64,000 nucleotides of DNA from Vibrio cortegadensis. Its GTDB lineage: Bacteria > Pseudomonadota > Gammaproteobacteria > Enterobacterales > Vibrionaceae. Each line of letters opens with the position of its first letter. Position 1 is the stretch's first letter. Positions 25,776 through 34,853 of the stretch are shown here, one piece after another. The notes under the pieces were generated by a model. That model worked only from the letters and a program-made list of their open reading frames with translations. It ran no database searches and was not told the origin of the DNA. Where the stretch lies: contig NZ_AP025472.1 of the NCBI RefSeq assembly GCF_024347395.1, forward strand, positions 1,240,001 through 1,304,000. The letters are read 5' to 3'. Both the position numbers and the translations under genes were made by a program.

Positions 25776-26509
25776 ACACTTTTATAATTATCGTCGTGAT
25801 TACTTGCGGGTATATAGTATCTCGTTATCACATGCCGTGGCGATATGTGATCGCCAGAGTAAATGGATGGGCATACTACTCATTTATCGTTGCTAGAGGT
25901 GCGGTAATATATTTACTTTCATATTTTCTCTGTTTCGCATTCCCATCCATTTACAAGTACCTCGATTTTTTCTTACCAACTAGTTTGCTTGAAAAAGTTA
26001 CTGAATTTCTAAAATCGGGTGAGCAATATGATAGTTTTGTTTACCTGGTTGCTGTACTTATTTCTTTGGTTTTTGTTTTCCTAAGTCAAATTCTATATTC
26101 AAATAAATTTATACGGCTCAACTTGATTGCAAAATTAGTCGAAAGCGACAGTCGAAGAGGCTTTATACTGGAAGCGATCGCAACTTCTAATCCTATTTTA
26201 ATCAGTATGAATTCGAGAAAATGTTATGTGGGTATATGTTTAGGAGAAGATTTTACTAACTATGAGCATCAGTGTATCTCAATTTTACCTTTATTATCTG
26301 GGTATCGAGATGATAAAAAGTTAACGTTGAATATAACAACAAATAATTATAGTCACTTTGTTGAAAGTGATATTTTGTCCGAAAGTTCAATAATTAATCA
26401 AAATGATTTTAAGCTTATAGTATCAATGCAGGAGATCGAAAGTATACAGTTCTTTAGTATGGGGCGTTATAAAAATGAAGAGCTAGGTGCTAGTGAAAAA
26501 AGCGACTAA
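25772..26509 (+). CDS. Three-helix membrane protein, second gene of the cassette
   Basis: A 245-residue protein with hydrophobic helices at about residues 2-17 (TFIIIVVITCGYIVS), 35-60 (ARGAVIYLLSYFLCFAFP) and 90-110 (FVYLVAVLISLVFVFLSQIL). A 130-residue soluble C-terminal domain is beta-rich (SMNSRKCYVGICLGEDFTNY, KLTLNITTNNYSHFVES). The family is unknown. The overlap with the upstream 73-residue protein makes this one of the few operonic cassettes outside toxin-antitoxin pairs. Confidence 0.68.
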   Translation: MNTFIIIVVITCGYIVSRYHMPWRYVIARVNGWAYYSFIVARGAVIYLLSYFLCFAFPSIYKYLDFFLPTSLLEKVTEFLKSGEQYDSFVYLVAVLISLVFVFLSQILYSNKFIRLNLIAKLVESDSRRGFILEAIATSNPILISMNSRKCYVGICLGEDFTNYEHQCISILPLLSGYRDDKKLTLNITTNNYSHFVESDILSESSIINQNDFKLIVSMQEIESIQFFSMGRYKNEELGASEKSD

Positions 26510-26628
26510 CAAAGCGTTTAAGACGGATTCCCAACGATTGGCATTTTTGGTTTGCTTCAGGTTTAGTGTTTACGGCACAATACTTTAAGTGCAGTGGTCT
26601 GCGTTGCTCACCACTTAACGCGGCGTTA
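26507..26628 (+). repeat. attC: attC site, type C
   Basis: Type C; closes the two-gene membrane cassette. Confidence 0.92.
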
Positions 26629-27056
26629 GTTTACAAGAGTAGAAAAAGGGTTTTATTCCGAGAGCTTGTCCGGTTATTGTGATTTACACCTGTTGGTTTG
26701 CTAATCACAGGAACTTTCCGGTGGCACTATAAGGGAAGCGTTCGCGGTTAGGCAGTCACTTACTGGCTCTAACTTTTTTGTAATGGTTCTTTGGTGTGGT
26801 TTCTTGTTCTTGGTGGCTAATTCGTGAATATTGGTTTTAGTCGCACTTGGTTGTCAGGCTCATCGAACGAATCCTTTGTCAGTTTGATTGGTTTCAATTT
26901 TGGTTGTTTAGCGTATGTCGCTTCTTAGTCAAGTTCGTTTTGTTAGTTGGGTTTGAGTTTCGTAGTTTCCAGTTTTACATCTGCGTTCAAAGCCAGTAGT
27001 TTTATAACTAATTCAGCATCTTGGCGCTAAACTTTGGCTTTATCATGTAGGTAAAC
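26629..27056 (+). mobile_element. ORF-less cassette NC2, copy 1 (diverged NC1 relative)
   Basis: A 428 bp body with no convincing gene. Its 3' two thirds align with NC1 (GTCGCTTCTTAG-CAAG-TCGTTTTG, TTCAAAGCCAGTAG, ATTCAGCATCTTGGCGCTAAAC), while the 5' third differs. AGTCAAG (26927-26933) and CTTTGGCT (27032-27039) sit where NC1 pairs, with wobble pairs. Confidence 0.75.
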
Positions 27057-27176
27057 TAACAAGGCATTTAAGACAGATTCGCAACACTCGGCGTTTTCAT
27101 TTCAAGTTGAGTTTTGTGATTACGGTACAATGGTTTAGTAAGGTGGTAGTGTTGCTCACTACTTAATGCGGCGTTA
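27057..27176 (+). repeat. attC: attC site, type C3-like
   Basis: C3-like with GGCATTT/AATGC arms; closes NC2 copy 1. Confidence 0.9.
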
Positions 27177-27201
27177 GCATTCTCACGGAGGTCATACATA
27201 A

Positions 27202-27690
27202 ATGTCAGTAAAAAAAATGCATGGTGGTGCTACACATACTGCGGAAGAGTTTGTACTTGCTGGGTTAGCTGCAGCGAAAAGTGCAGAAAATAATAGATTA
27301 GTTGCTCCTGCCATGGTCTGCTTTGCTTTCGCTTCAGAGTTGTTTCTTAAAGGAGTGTTAGCTGAACAAGGCGTCGATCCCGGGAAAAAGCATGGTCTTT
27401 GGTACTTATATAAACGCCTTCCTGAAGATCGGAAAGATTGGGTGAGACGCATGTACATTGATTTGGTTGGTGATATTCGAAAAGAGGTTTTCGAAAACGA
27501 AATACATCGGTGGTCTAATTCGTTTGTAGAAATTAGATATTGGCATGATGAAACTTCAAAAGAGCAAGCCTATTTTGATTTCTCGAATTTTATTCCAAAT
27601 CTAGCAATTAGCTTATACAACGCCTACTTGCAGGTTGAATACTTACCAATATTTGAATTTTCGCAACTGAAAGGGAAACGTGTTCAGTAG
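27202..27690 (+). CDS. HEPN-like helical protein
   Basis: A 162-residue helical protein. The segment APAMVCFAFASELFLKGVL, followed by KKHGLWYLYKRLPEDRKDWV and a late NSFVEIRYWHDE, follows the pattern of HEPN-type proteins related to those beside nucleotidyltransferases (F-x-x-E-x-x-L-K, H-x-L-x-x-L, then R-Y). The canonical R-x4-6-H RNase motif is not clear, so catalysis is uncertain. GGAGG lies about ten bases before the ATG. Confidence 0.6.
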   Translation: MSVKKMHGGATHTAEEFVLAGLAAAKSAENNRLVAPAMVCFAFASELFLKGVLAEQGVDPGKKHGLWYLYKRLPEDRKDWVRRMYIDLVGDIRKEVFENEIHRWSNSFVEIRYWHDETSKEQAYFDFSNFIPNLAISLYNAYLQVEYLPIFEFSQLKGKRVQ

Positions 27691-27702
27691 AAAACCGAAT
27701 GC

Positions 27703-27822
27703 TAACAAAGCGTTTAAGACAGATTCGCAACACTCGGCGTTTTCAATTTCAGTGAGTTTTGTGTTTACGGTGTAATGGTTTAGGTTCAGTGGTAGCGTTG
27801 CTCACTACTTAACGCGGCGTTA
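27703..27822 (+). repeat. attC: attC site, type C3
   Basis: Type C3; closes the 162-residue protein cassette. Confidence 0.92.
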
Positions 27823-27947
27823 TAGCGCACGACCAATTTGAGTCGGATTTTCATGTTTTAGTGCTCATTGTCGCTTTCATAATGCATAGACTGAACGTGA
27901 TAAATCATTAAAATATAAGTTAAATCAATTAATAGAAGTCATAACTA

Positions 27948-28280
27948 ATGTCATTTCCTCCTTGCCCAAATTGCCAATCTGAATTTGTTTATCAAGATCA
28001 AACACATCTTGTTTGTCCCGAATGTGGCTATGAATGGAACCCAGTTGAAGAGGCTGAAAATCAATTCACAGTTCATGATGTGAATGGAAATCAGTTGGAG
28101 CAAGGCGATAAAATCACATTGGTGAAAGATCTCAAAGTTAAAGGTAGTTCTCAGAACCTTAAAATTGGCACAAAAGGTGTAATAAAGCGGATTGTGGAAG
28201 GTAAGGATCATCAATTGGATTGTAAGCTTGATGGTGCAGGCGAAATGTTTGTAACGGCAAAATACGTTAAGAAAGCGTAA
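27948..28280 (+). CDS. yjdM: YjdM (PhnA-type) zinc-ribbon protein
   Basis: A 110-residue full-length member of the YjdM/PhnA family. The N-terminal zinc ribbon has CPNCQSEFVYQDQ and CPECGYEWN; the C-terminal barrel has the conserved VKDLKVKGSSQNLKIGTKG and LDCKLDGAGEM. The protein was named for alkylphosphonate utilisation but is not part of the C-P lyase system; its role is unknown. About 125 bases of leader precede it, without a clear ribosome site. A chromosomal homologue may exist elsewhere in the genome. Confidence 0.88.
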   Translation: MSFPPCPNCQSEFVYQDQTHLVCPECGYEWNPVEEAENQFTVHDVNGNQLEQGDKITLVKDLKVKGSSQNLKIGTKGVIKRIVEGKDHQLDCKLDGAGEMFVTAKYVKKA

Positions 28281-28304
28281 GTCACTGCCCTTGAATCAGC
28301 GCTC

Positions 28305-28426
28305 TAACAAAGCATTTAAGAGGGATTCTCAACGCTTGGCATTTTTGCTTCTACTTCAAATTTAGTGTTTACGGTACAATGCTTTAGGTTGGGTGGAGGC
28401 GTTGTTCACCCCTTAATGCGGCGTTA
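28305..28426 (+). repeat. attC: attC site, type B
   Basis: Type B; closes the yjdM cassette. Its last base is the A of a possible ATG of the next gene. Confidence 0.92.
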
Positions 28427-29013
28427 TGGCACAGAGGGATAATTTATTGAGTGAAGTTAGATTTTGTCCGAGCATTGCCGGAATTGGTGGTGTCGATTTT
28501 AGACCCTACATGATCGAAAATGCATACGACTATTACATGATTAGTACCACATCACCTCATCAGCGTATGGGGATCCAAACAGTAATGTGTGCACTGAGTA
28601 TTGAGATTATACTCAAAAGCTTCCATACCACTGTAACTAGCAATCATGGGAAGTTAAATGAGACTTATCAGTTCAACAAGAAAGACGCTTTGCCTAAAAA
28701 GTCTAATGCTCATGACTTAATCGTATTGTACGAGGCTCTACCTGCGAATATTCAAAGTTATTTGTTTGATAGTACAGACCTCAAAGTTCTTGATAGCAAC
28801 AAGGATTTGTTTACACAAAGCCGATACGCTTATGAGCAAGGTGCTAACTCTATTCATAATGATGAAATCATCAAACTAGCAGCATGCTTAATTTGCAAAA
28901 TGGTATTTCTATATCGAAAGCTTGGCTGTAAAGATCCTTTCATTGAGCTTTTTGATATTGAGACGTTGTATTTCAGTAAAGTACAGTCGTTTCTTTGGTG
29001 CTCAGTGCCATAA
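28426..29013 (+). CDS. HEPN-like protein
   Basis: A 195-residue helical protein. VMCALSIEIILKSF, then NAHDLIVLYEALPANIQSY, then QSRYAYEQGANSI resemble HEPN-type proteins (E-x-x-L-K, H-D-L-x-x-L-Y, R-Y-x-Y-E). Two starts are possible: the ATG at 28426, formed across the attC junction without its own ribosome site, or the TTG at 28447 seven bases after AGAGGGA. The gene stops at the TAA opening the next attC. Confidence 0.62.
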   Translation: MAQRDNLLSEVRFCPSIAGIGGVDFRPYMIENAYDYYMISTTSPHQRMGIQTVMCALSIEIILKSFHTTVTSNHGKLNETYQFNKKDALPKKSNAHDLIVLYEALPANIQSYLFDSTDLKVLDSNKDLFTQSRYAYEQGANSIHNDEIIKLAACLICKMVFLYRKLGCKDPFIELFDIETLYFSKVQSFLWCSVP

Positions 29014-29130
29014 CAAATTGTTTAAGAGTGATTCTCAACGCGTGGCATTTTTAGTATGCGTTGCGTTCGGTGTTTAAGGTGGTATGCGGCGGCATCGGTA
29101 TTGCGTTGCTCACACCTTAACAAGGCGTTA
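29011..29130 (+). repeat. attC: attC site, type E-like
   Basis: E-like centre with TTGTTTAAG / CTTAACAAGG arms; closes the 195-residue protein cassette. Confidence 0.88.
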
Positions 29131-29576
29131 TATTGCATAAGATTCAAAGGGTTAAATTATCCGTTTATCTTTGTTCTGCGTCCAAGCTACACACCTGTTC
29201 GTCTCGTGAAAAATGCCATCAAAATGACCATCGCACGTAGAAAGTGTGTCGGTTAATTAGCTGCAACGTCACGCAAGTCTCCTCGTTAGTAAGTTTTGTT
29301 GGCTCTAGTTCATTTTGCGCGGTTTCTTTTTGGTGGGGATTTCATTGAAAATCGTGGCTTCAGCGCACTTTGCTGTCAGGTTACTCGCTCGAATTCTTTG
29401 CTATTCTGGCTCTTCGAATGACTCTAATTTCAGCTCATTTCGTTTCTTAGCCAAGTGCGTTTTGTTGTCTATGGTTGAGTCTCGAACTATCCGTTTTACT
29501 TCTGAGTTCAGAACCAGTAGATTTGTAACCAATTCAGCACCTTGGCGCTAAACTTAACTCTGTCGTGCGGGCAATA
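29131..29576 (+). mobile_element. NC1 ORF-less cassette, copy 12
   Basis: The 3' half of the long-range pair is broken (ACTTAACT). It shares CTATTCTGGCTCTTCG with copy 13 beside it, so these two are a recent pair. Downstream attC is type A. Confidence 0.85.
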
Positions 29577-29698
29577 TAACAAACAATTTAAGAGTGACTC
29601 CCAACGCGTGGCGAGTTTACTCCGGTTTGAAATTTGTGTTTACGGTGTAATGGGTTAGCTTGGGTGTTATAGCGTTGTCGCACCTTAATTGGGCGTTA
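29577..29698 (+). repeat. attC: attC site, type A
   Basis: Type A; closes NC1 copy 12. Confidence 0.92.
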
Positions 29699-30144
29699 TA
29701 TTGCATAAGATTCAAGGGGTTAAATTATCCGTTTATCTTTGTTCTGCGTCCGAACTACACACCTGTTCTTTTCGTGAAAAATGCCATCAAAATGACCATC
29801 GCACGTAGAAAGTTTGACTGTTAATTAGCTGCAACGTCACGCAAGTCTCCTCGTTAGTAAGTTTTGTTGGCTCTAGTTCATTTTGCGCGGTTTCTTTTTG
29901 GTGGGAACTTCATTGAAAATCGTGGCTTCAGCGCACTTTGCTGTCAGGTTACTCGCTCGAATTCTTTGCTATTCTGGCTCTTCGAATGACTCCAATTCCA
30001 GTTAATTTCGCTTCTTAGTCAAGTGCGTTTTGTTGTCTATGATTGAGGTTCGAGCTGTCCATTTTACTTCTGAGTTCAAAGCCAGTAGATTTGTAATTAA
30101 TTCAGCATCTTGGCGCTAAACTTGGCTCTGTCGTGCGGGCAATA
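29699..30144 (+). mobile_element. NC1 ORF-less cassette, copy 13
   Basis: The long-range pair keeps a T-G wobble (AGTCAAGT with ACTTGGCT). Sister of copy 12 but with a type B attC. Confidence 0.85.
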
Positions 30145-30266
30145 TAACAAAGCATTTAAGAGGGATTCTCAACGCTTGGCATTCTTGCATCTACTTCAAA
30201 TTTAGTGTTTACGGTACAATGCTTTAGGCTGGGTGGATGCGTTGTTCACCCCTTAATGCGGCGTTA
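30145..30266 (+). repeat. attC: attC site, type B
   Basis: Type B; closes NC1 copy 13. Confidence 0.92.
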
Positions 30267-30308
30267 GCAGACCAGCTCAAATATATCTTTCTCAATCTTA
30301 GAGGTATT

Positions 30309-31115
30309 ATGAAAGAATTAACAGATCAAGATATTAAGTCCTTTTTAGAGAATGAAGCTCTATATGTATCTAAAACTTTTTTACTTGAAGAAAAATCAAG
30401 AACGCATTTAGCTATTGATGAAATAGATGAGTTTTGTGAAACATGCCTTCAACTTAGGCCATTTCATGACATGAGGAGTCGAGGTGGTATTAGTCATGGA
30501 CCAATTGAATATATTAAAACAGGAATTTCAGGCTTTAGTTTTACATGTGTATCATGTCGTAAAGATAAGCATATGTTTAACGTGCATAAAACGGTTGCCG
30601 ACGGAAAAATAACGCTAGAAAAATTTGGTCAGTGGCCACGTAAGAAACTTGAACGTAATAAAGATCTGCAAAAATTCTTTAAAGATGATGCGGACTGTTA
30701 TCAAAAAGCAATGGTTTCGTTAAGTAATGGATACGGTATTGCAGCGTTTGCATATTTTAGGCGCATTGTTGAAAATCAAATTAGTAAATTATTAGACTTA
30801 ATTGAAACTGATGCAATAGCAAGTGATTTGGGAGACTCTCTATTGGAGTCAATCAATAATCTACGTAAAGAGTCTCCAATGAGCGATAAAATAAAAATTG
30901 CTCGGACTGCTCTTCCTGCTTATTTACAACCAAACGGACTTAACCCTTTGGGAAAATTGTATAAAGTCCTTAGTGAGGGAGTTCATGGCTATTCAGATGA
31001 AGAGTGCCTTGAACAGGCAGAGTCTACTAAAGCTTGTTTAGTTTTTTTAATATCTGAGCTTTCAACTCGCCAAGAAAATAGAGAAAAATTCAAAAAAATG
31101 GTTGGGAGTTTATAG
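30309..31115 (+). CDS. Zinc-binding protein with DUF4145/HEPN-like C-terminus
   Basis: A 268-residue protein. Cysteines in EFCETCLQLRPF and FTCVSCRKDKHMF (about residues 42-90) suggest an N-terminal zinc site. The C-terminal half is helical, with NGYGIAAFAYFRRIVENQIS and LYKVLSEGVHGYSDEECLEQ, which resembles the DUF4145-type HEPN relatives seen in defence and restriction-associated proteins. A strict R-x4-6-H motif is absent. TTAGAGGTATT precedes the ATG at 30309. Confidence 0.62.
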   Translation: MKELTDQDIKSFLENEALYVSKTFLLEEKSRTHLAIDEIDEFCETCLQLRPFHDMRSRGGISHGPIEYIKTGISGFSFTCVSCRKDKHMFNVHKTVADGKITLEKFGQWPRKKLERNKDLQKFFKDDADCYQKAMVSLSNGYGIAAFAYFRRIVENQISKLLDLIETDAIASDLGDSLLESINNLRKESPMSDKIKIARTALPAYLQPNGLNPLGKLYKVLSEGVHGYSDEECLEQAESTKACLVFLISELSTRQENREKFKKMVGSL

Positions 31116-31120
31116 CCTGC

Positions 31121-31240
31121 TAACAAACAATTTAAGCGTGATTCCCCACGCTTGGCATTTTTGGTTTGGGTCAAGTTCAGTGTTTACGGTGTCCAAATTG
31201 AGTGCCGTGGGAGCGTGGCTCACACCTTAATTGGGCGTTA
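31121..31240 (+). repeat. attC: attC site, type G
   Basis: Type G; closes the zinc/HEPN-like cassette. Confidence 0.9.
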
Positions 31241-31264
31241 TACGCTTTTAGGAAATAATCGAAT

Positions 31265-31699
31265 ATGAACAAGTTAGTATTCAGAGTTTGTGATGAGAAT
31301 AGTCCGTATTGGGCTGATCTAGAAAGGTTATTTCAAAGTGAATGGTCTGACTTTTTCTTCGTTGATACCTATAAACCTGAAGCTAATCTTCCTCCTGTTT
31401 TGGTCGCTTTGATAAACAACGAAGTTATCGGTGGATTGGCTTATTCTCGTTTTAAAGAGCCACATGGAAGTTCAGATGTCATTTGGTTTAATGCTGTCTT
31501 TGTTTCGCCAGAGTTGCGCGGCCAGGGCATTGCTAGTGAGTTGATTAATCGAGGTGTTGAGCAAGTATCAGAAACGCTTCAAAGTAATCTGTATGCTTAT
31601 ACAAATGTCCCCCCGTTGTACCAGTCTCTAGGTTGGTCGGTGGTTGATATTGAAAGTGAGCCAAATCATAGCGTAATGAGTATCTCACTTAGGACTTAA
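31265..31699 (+). CDS. GNAT N-acetyltransferase (paralogue pair with 57906)
   Basis: A 144-residue GNAT protein: core strand VIWFNAVFVSPE, acetyl-CoA loop LRGQGIASELI, and the late NVPPLYQSLGWSVV with the catalytic-type Tyr. The substrate is unknown. A close paralogue is at 57906-58352, and both are preceded by the same TACGCTTTTA leader. Confidence 0.85.
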   Translation: MNKLVFRVCDENSPYWADLERLFQSEWSDFFFVDTYKPEANLPPVLVALINNEVIGGLAYSRFKEPHGSSDVIWFNAVFVSPELRGQGIASELINRGVEQVSETLQSNLYAYTNVPPLYQSLGWSVVDIESEPNHSVMSISLRT

Positions 31700-31708
31700 C
31701 CACGCGTA

Positions 31709-31831
31709 TAACAAAGCGTTTAAGACGGATTCCCAACGCTTGGCGGCTTCAGTTTTAAGATATGCATCAGTGTTTATGGCATAATGTCTTGAGTGCAGTG
31801 GTAGCGTTGTTCACCACTTAACGCGGCGTTA
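31709..31831 (+). repeat. attC: attC site, type C2
   Basis: Type C2; closes the GNAT cassette. Confidence 0.92.
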
Positions 31832-31848
31832 GGTGCTACGAGGTAAAA

Positions 31849-32373
31849 TTGAAAAGTATCGATTATAAAGATTTAGCATCCAAGACCATGGCTGGTGTGT
31901 ATGTTTGTGATGTTCCAAGTCAGACATGGTTATCAATGATGGAGTATATCATTGATAATATTGAATCCTTTTCGTTTGATACCGAGAAAATGCACAGATT
32001 TTGGATTTCAAATGGTGGACATATTCGTAGGCATGTAAGGAACGATCAATTAGTGCTCACGTGGTTGAGGTTTATACTGCCAAAATACAGCGGTGATGAA
32101 CTCCGTCTTTATCGAGGTGAGTGTAAATTTCTTTATAATCAAGGTCTAATTGGCTTTTGCTGGACTCCGAAGAAAGAAGTTGCAGAGAAGTTTGCTAGTG
32201 GTTTAAATGCAATTGAATCAGGTGGTGTTTTATTGAGTGCAAAATGTGCTCCAGAAGCAATCTTGAGCGCACCTAATAGCCATAGTGCCGATTGGCTTGG
32301 TGAGTTTGAATATACCTGTGACCCAACGCAAATAAGTGACATTGAGGTTTTGCATCAATATCCAAAGTTGTAA
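31849..32373 (+). CDS. Putative ADP-ribosyltransferase-fold protein
   Basis: A 174-residue protein with a TTG start after CGAGG. The second half reads like an R-S-E ADP-ribosyltransferase: R89 in LRLYRGEC, the CWT of LIGFCWTPKKEVAEKFASG in place of S-T-S, the strand GGVLLSAKC, and E152/E154 in LGEFEYTCDP. The A-x-x-F-A after the second motif also fits. The substrate is unknown and there is no antitoxin in the cassette. Assignment is from motif pattern only and could be wrong. Confidence 0.5.
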   Translation: MKSIDYKDLASKTMAGVYVCDVPSQTWLSMMEYIIDNIESFSFDTEKMHRFWISNGGHIRRHVRNDQLVLTWLRFILPKYSGDELRLYRGECKFLYNQGLIGFCWTPKKEVAEKFASGLNAIESGGVLLSAKCAPEAILSAPNSHSADWLGEFEYTCDPTQISDIEVLHQYPKL

Positions 32374-32388
32374 TAAGCAACACGCACC

Positions 32389-32510
32389 TAACAAAGCGTT
32401 TAAGACGGATTCCCAACGCATGGCGTTTTCGGCTTTCTTCAGTTTAAGTGTTTATGTCACAATGGTTTAGGCTGGGTGGTTGGCGTTGCTCACCACTTAA
32501 CGCGGCGTTA
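32389..32510 (+). repeat. attC: attC site, type C
   Basis: Type C; closes the ART-like cassette. Confidence 0.92.
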
Positions 32511-32955
32511 TATTGCATAAGATTCAAGGGGTTAAATTATCCGTTTATCTTTGTTCTGCGTTTGATCTACACACCTGTTCGTCTCGTGAAAGTTGCCATC
32601 AAAATGACCATCGCACGTAGAAAGTGTGTCGGTTAATTAGTAGCAACGTCACGCAAGTCTCCTCGTTAGTAAGTTTCGCTGGCTCAAGTTCATTTTGCGC
32701 GGCTTCTTTTTCGTGGAAGCTAAATTAAAATCGTGGTTTCAGCGCACTTTGCCGTCAGGTTTCTCGCTCGAATTCTTTGTCATTCTAGCTAATCGAATGG
32801 CTCTAATTTCAGCTCATTTCGTTTCTTAGCCAAGTGCGTTTTGTTGTCTATGATTGAGTTTCGAACTATCCGTTTTAATTCTGAGTTCAAAGCCAGTAGA
32901 TTTGTAACCAATTCAGCACCTTGGCGCTAAACTTGGCTCTGTCGTGCGGGCAATA
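32511..32955 (+). mobile_element. NC1 ORF-less cassette, copy 14
   Basis: The long-range pair is intact; the middle (AAGCTAAATTAAAATCG) resembles copy 4. Downstream attC is type C2, as in copy 4. Confidence 0.85.
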
Positions 32956-33078
32956 TAACAAAGCGTTTAAGACGGATTCGCAACGCTTGGCGGCTTTAGT
33001 TCAAAGATATGCATCAGTGTTTATGGCATAATGTCTTGAGTGCAGTGGTAGCATTGCTCACCACTTAACGCGGCGTTA
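32956..33078 (+). repeat. attC: attC site, type C2
   Basis: Type C2; closes NC1 copy 14. Confidence 0.92.
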
Positions 33079-33194
33079 GAAGCTTCGATAAAACTTTGAA
33101 TTATAGTAACTATTTATCTTATCTCGCTTAGTTCTAAATTTCGTTTCAATCATAGTATAATTGTTCGCATTAAGATGATTATGTGAAAGTTCAA

Positions 33195-33356
33195 ATGAGA
33201 AAAATTTATGTAACTGAAGGGGATTCATCCTCTAAAAAAGACAAATTGGCTTATCCTAAACTGGTTTTGTGTGAAAAGTGTGTAGGCAAGTACATTGTTA
33301 TCAGCGAAGGCAAGCGAACTTATGATGCTTGCGTCAAATGTGGTTCTAGTGAATAA
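33195..33356 (+). CDS. Mini zinc-ribbon protein, copy 2
   Basis: Same 53-residue zinc ribbon as at 24604 (identical protein as far as I can read), with the same leader and trailing region. The upstream attC differs between the copies, so whole cassettes have moved. Confidence 0.72.
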   Translation: MRKIYVTEGDSSSKKDKLAYPKLVLCEKCVGKYIVISEGKRTYDACVKCGSSE

Positions 33357-33414
33357 GTAATTACGTCTTTCGAACCCAAAATTCTAGGTTCTACATAACG
33401 GTTAAGAACGCTTC

Positions 33415-33536
33415 TAACAAACAATTTAAGAGTGACTCCTAACGCTTGCCGATTTCACTTCGATTTAAAATTTGTGTTTACGATGCAATGGTTTAGTTTG
33501 GGTGTTATAGCGTTGTCGCACCTTAATTGGGCGTTA
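33415..33536 (+). repeat. attC: attC site, type A
   Basis: Type A; closes zinc-ribbon copy 2. Confidence 0.92.
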
Positions 33537-33546
33537 GTAGGTCAGG

Positions 33547-34107
33547 ATGAATAAACAAAAACTCAAGCATCTAATTCACCAAGTTCCAGAGTTGCTCGAA
33601 ACAGCTGAAGTGTGCCTGGAAGTAGGGTTGCCAAACTTTTATATTGCAGGCGGTGCTATTACTCAAATCATCTGGAATAGTATCGAAAGTAAACCGCTTC
33701 TTGCTCAAGTTAAAGACTTTGATGTTGTCTATTTTGACGGCTCTAATCATGCTAACGAAGATGAATTCAAAAATCGTATTTGTTCACGGTTAAGTCATGG
33801 TGTCGTCGACGTTGATGTAAAAAACCAAGCAATCATACATGAGCGATATTCCAAGAAGTTTGGCTGTTCCATACAGGCATACGAGCGGGTTGAACAAGGT
33901 ATCGAATCTTGGCTTTCTGCCTTTGCTATTGGGTTCACACTAGATAGCTCAGGAAACATTAAGTTGTTTTCCCCTTATGGGTTAGAGGACGCATTTAATA
34001 TGTTGATCAAACCTAACAAAAAAGCAATGACAGAAGCTAACTACAACAAAATGACCGCTGGCTATAAGGCTAGGTGGCATAACGTACAGGTGCTCCCTTG
34101 GAGTTGA
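33547..34107 (+). CDS. Nucleotidyltransferase-fold protein (NTP_transf_6 type)
   Basis: A 186-residue protein of the DUF925/NTP_transf_6 family: LPNFYIAGGAITQIIWNSI is the conserved N-terminal helix-strand, and VKDFDVVYFD carries the paired Asp of the nucleotidyltransferase active site, followed by VDVKNQAIIHERY. The substrate is unknown. A second, more typical member is at 35604. The start ATG follows GTCAGG. Confidence 0.8.
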   Translation: MNKQKLKHLIHQVPELLETAEVCLEVGLPNFYIAGGAITQIIWNSIESKPLLAQVKDFDVVYFDGSNHANEDEFKNRICSRLSHGVVDVDVKNQAIIHERYSKKFGCSIQAYERVEQGIESWLSAFAIGFTLDSSGNIKLFSPYGLEDAFNMLIKPNKKAMTEANYNKMTAGYKARWHNVQVLPWS

Positions 34108-34112
34108 CCTAC

Positions 34113-34234
34113 TAACAAACAATTTAAGAGGGATTCTCAACGCTTGGTATTTTTGCTTCTACTTCAATTTTAGTGTTTACGGTACAATGCGTTAGGTAGG
34201 GTGGTAGCGTTGTTCACCCCTTAATTGGGCGTTA
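34113..34234 (+). repeat. attC: attC site, type AB
   Basis: A-type arms with B-type interior; closes the 186-residue nucleotidyltransferase cassette. Confidence 0.9.
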
Positions 34235-34251
34235 TGTGCTAGGAGGGAAAC

Positions 34252-34716
34252 GTGGACAAAATCGTTATTTCACAATTAGTTGATAGTGATCGAAGTGCTG
34301 TGTTTGACTTGCTTCAAAACGAGCAAACTATGGAGTTTTTGGGACCAAGAAGACCTTTGACTGATGCAGAAGCTGAGGTTTGGTTTGCTAACGAGCAACA
34401 GGCAGAAACTAGGTTTGCGTTCAGGTCTGTCGAAACTAACGAAATTGTTGGGTTTTGTGGAATTACGCTACTTGATGCTGAGCTAGACTTTGGGTATTTC
34501 ATTCGTCAGAAGTTTTGGGGGCAAGGGCTAGCATCTCTAATGTGTAAGTCAGCAATATTCAAACTGGCGCAATCCGTCGACTTAACCCAAGTTAAAGTTT
34601 TCATTGCTTCAGATAATGTGGGTAGCCAAAGAGTGGCGCATAAACTTGGTTGGCAAATAAAGTGCGTAGCTGAGAATGAATTTGAGTCAGGGCACTTGTA
34701 TCAAATACGCACATAA
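34252..34716 (+). CDS. GNAT N-acetyltransferase (RimJ/RimL-like)
   Basis: A 154-residue GNAT protein of the RimJ/RimL (Acetyltransf_3) type: ISQLVDSDRSAVFDLLQNEQ, the strand IVGFCGITLL, LDFGYFIRQKFWGQGLASLM as acetyl-CoA loop, and IASDNVGSQRVAHKLGW with the typical N-x-x-S-x-x-V-x-x-K-x-G-F/W end. A GTG start follows AGGAGGG. The target is unknown. Confidence 0.85.
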   Translation: MDKIVISQLVDSDRSAVFDLLQNEQTMEFLGPRRPLTDAEAEVWFANEQQAETRFAFRSVETNEIVGFCGITLLDAELDFGYFIRQKFWGQGLASLMCKSAIFKLAQSVDLTQVKVFIASDNVGSQRVAHKLGWQIKCVAENEFESGHLYQIRT

Positions 34717-34834
34717 CAAAGCGTTTAAGACGGATTCCCAACGCTCGGCATTTTCAGCTTACTTTGGGTTAAGTGTCTATGTCACAATTGTTTAGGTTGG
34801 GTGGTAGCGTTGCTCACCACTTAACGCGGCGTTA
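34714..34834 (+). repeat. attC: attC site, type C
   Basis: Type C; closes the RimJ-like GNAT cassette. Confidence 0.92.
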
Positions 34835-34853
34835 GGCTTCAAATGGAGAACAC

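Noticed and set aside
29315..29551. Plus-strand frames of about 78 codons inside NC1 (also 61215-61451, and 5740-5922)
   Set aside because: Open in only three of 18 copies, no ribosome-binding site, and differences between copies do not favour synonymous sites.
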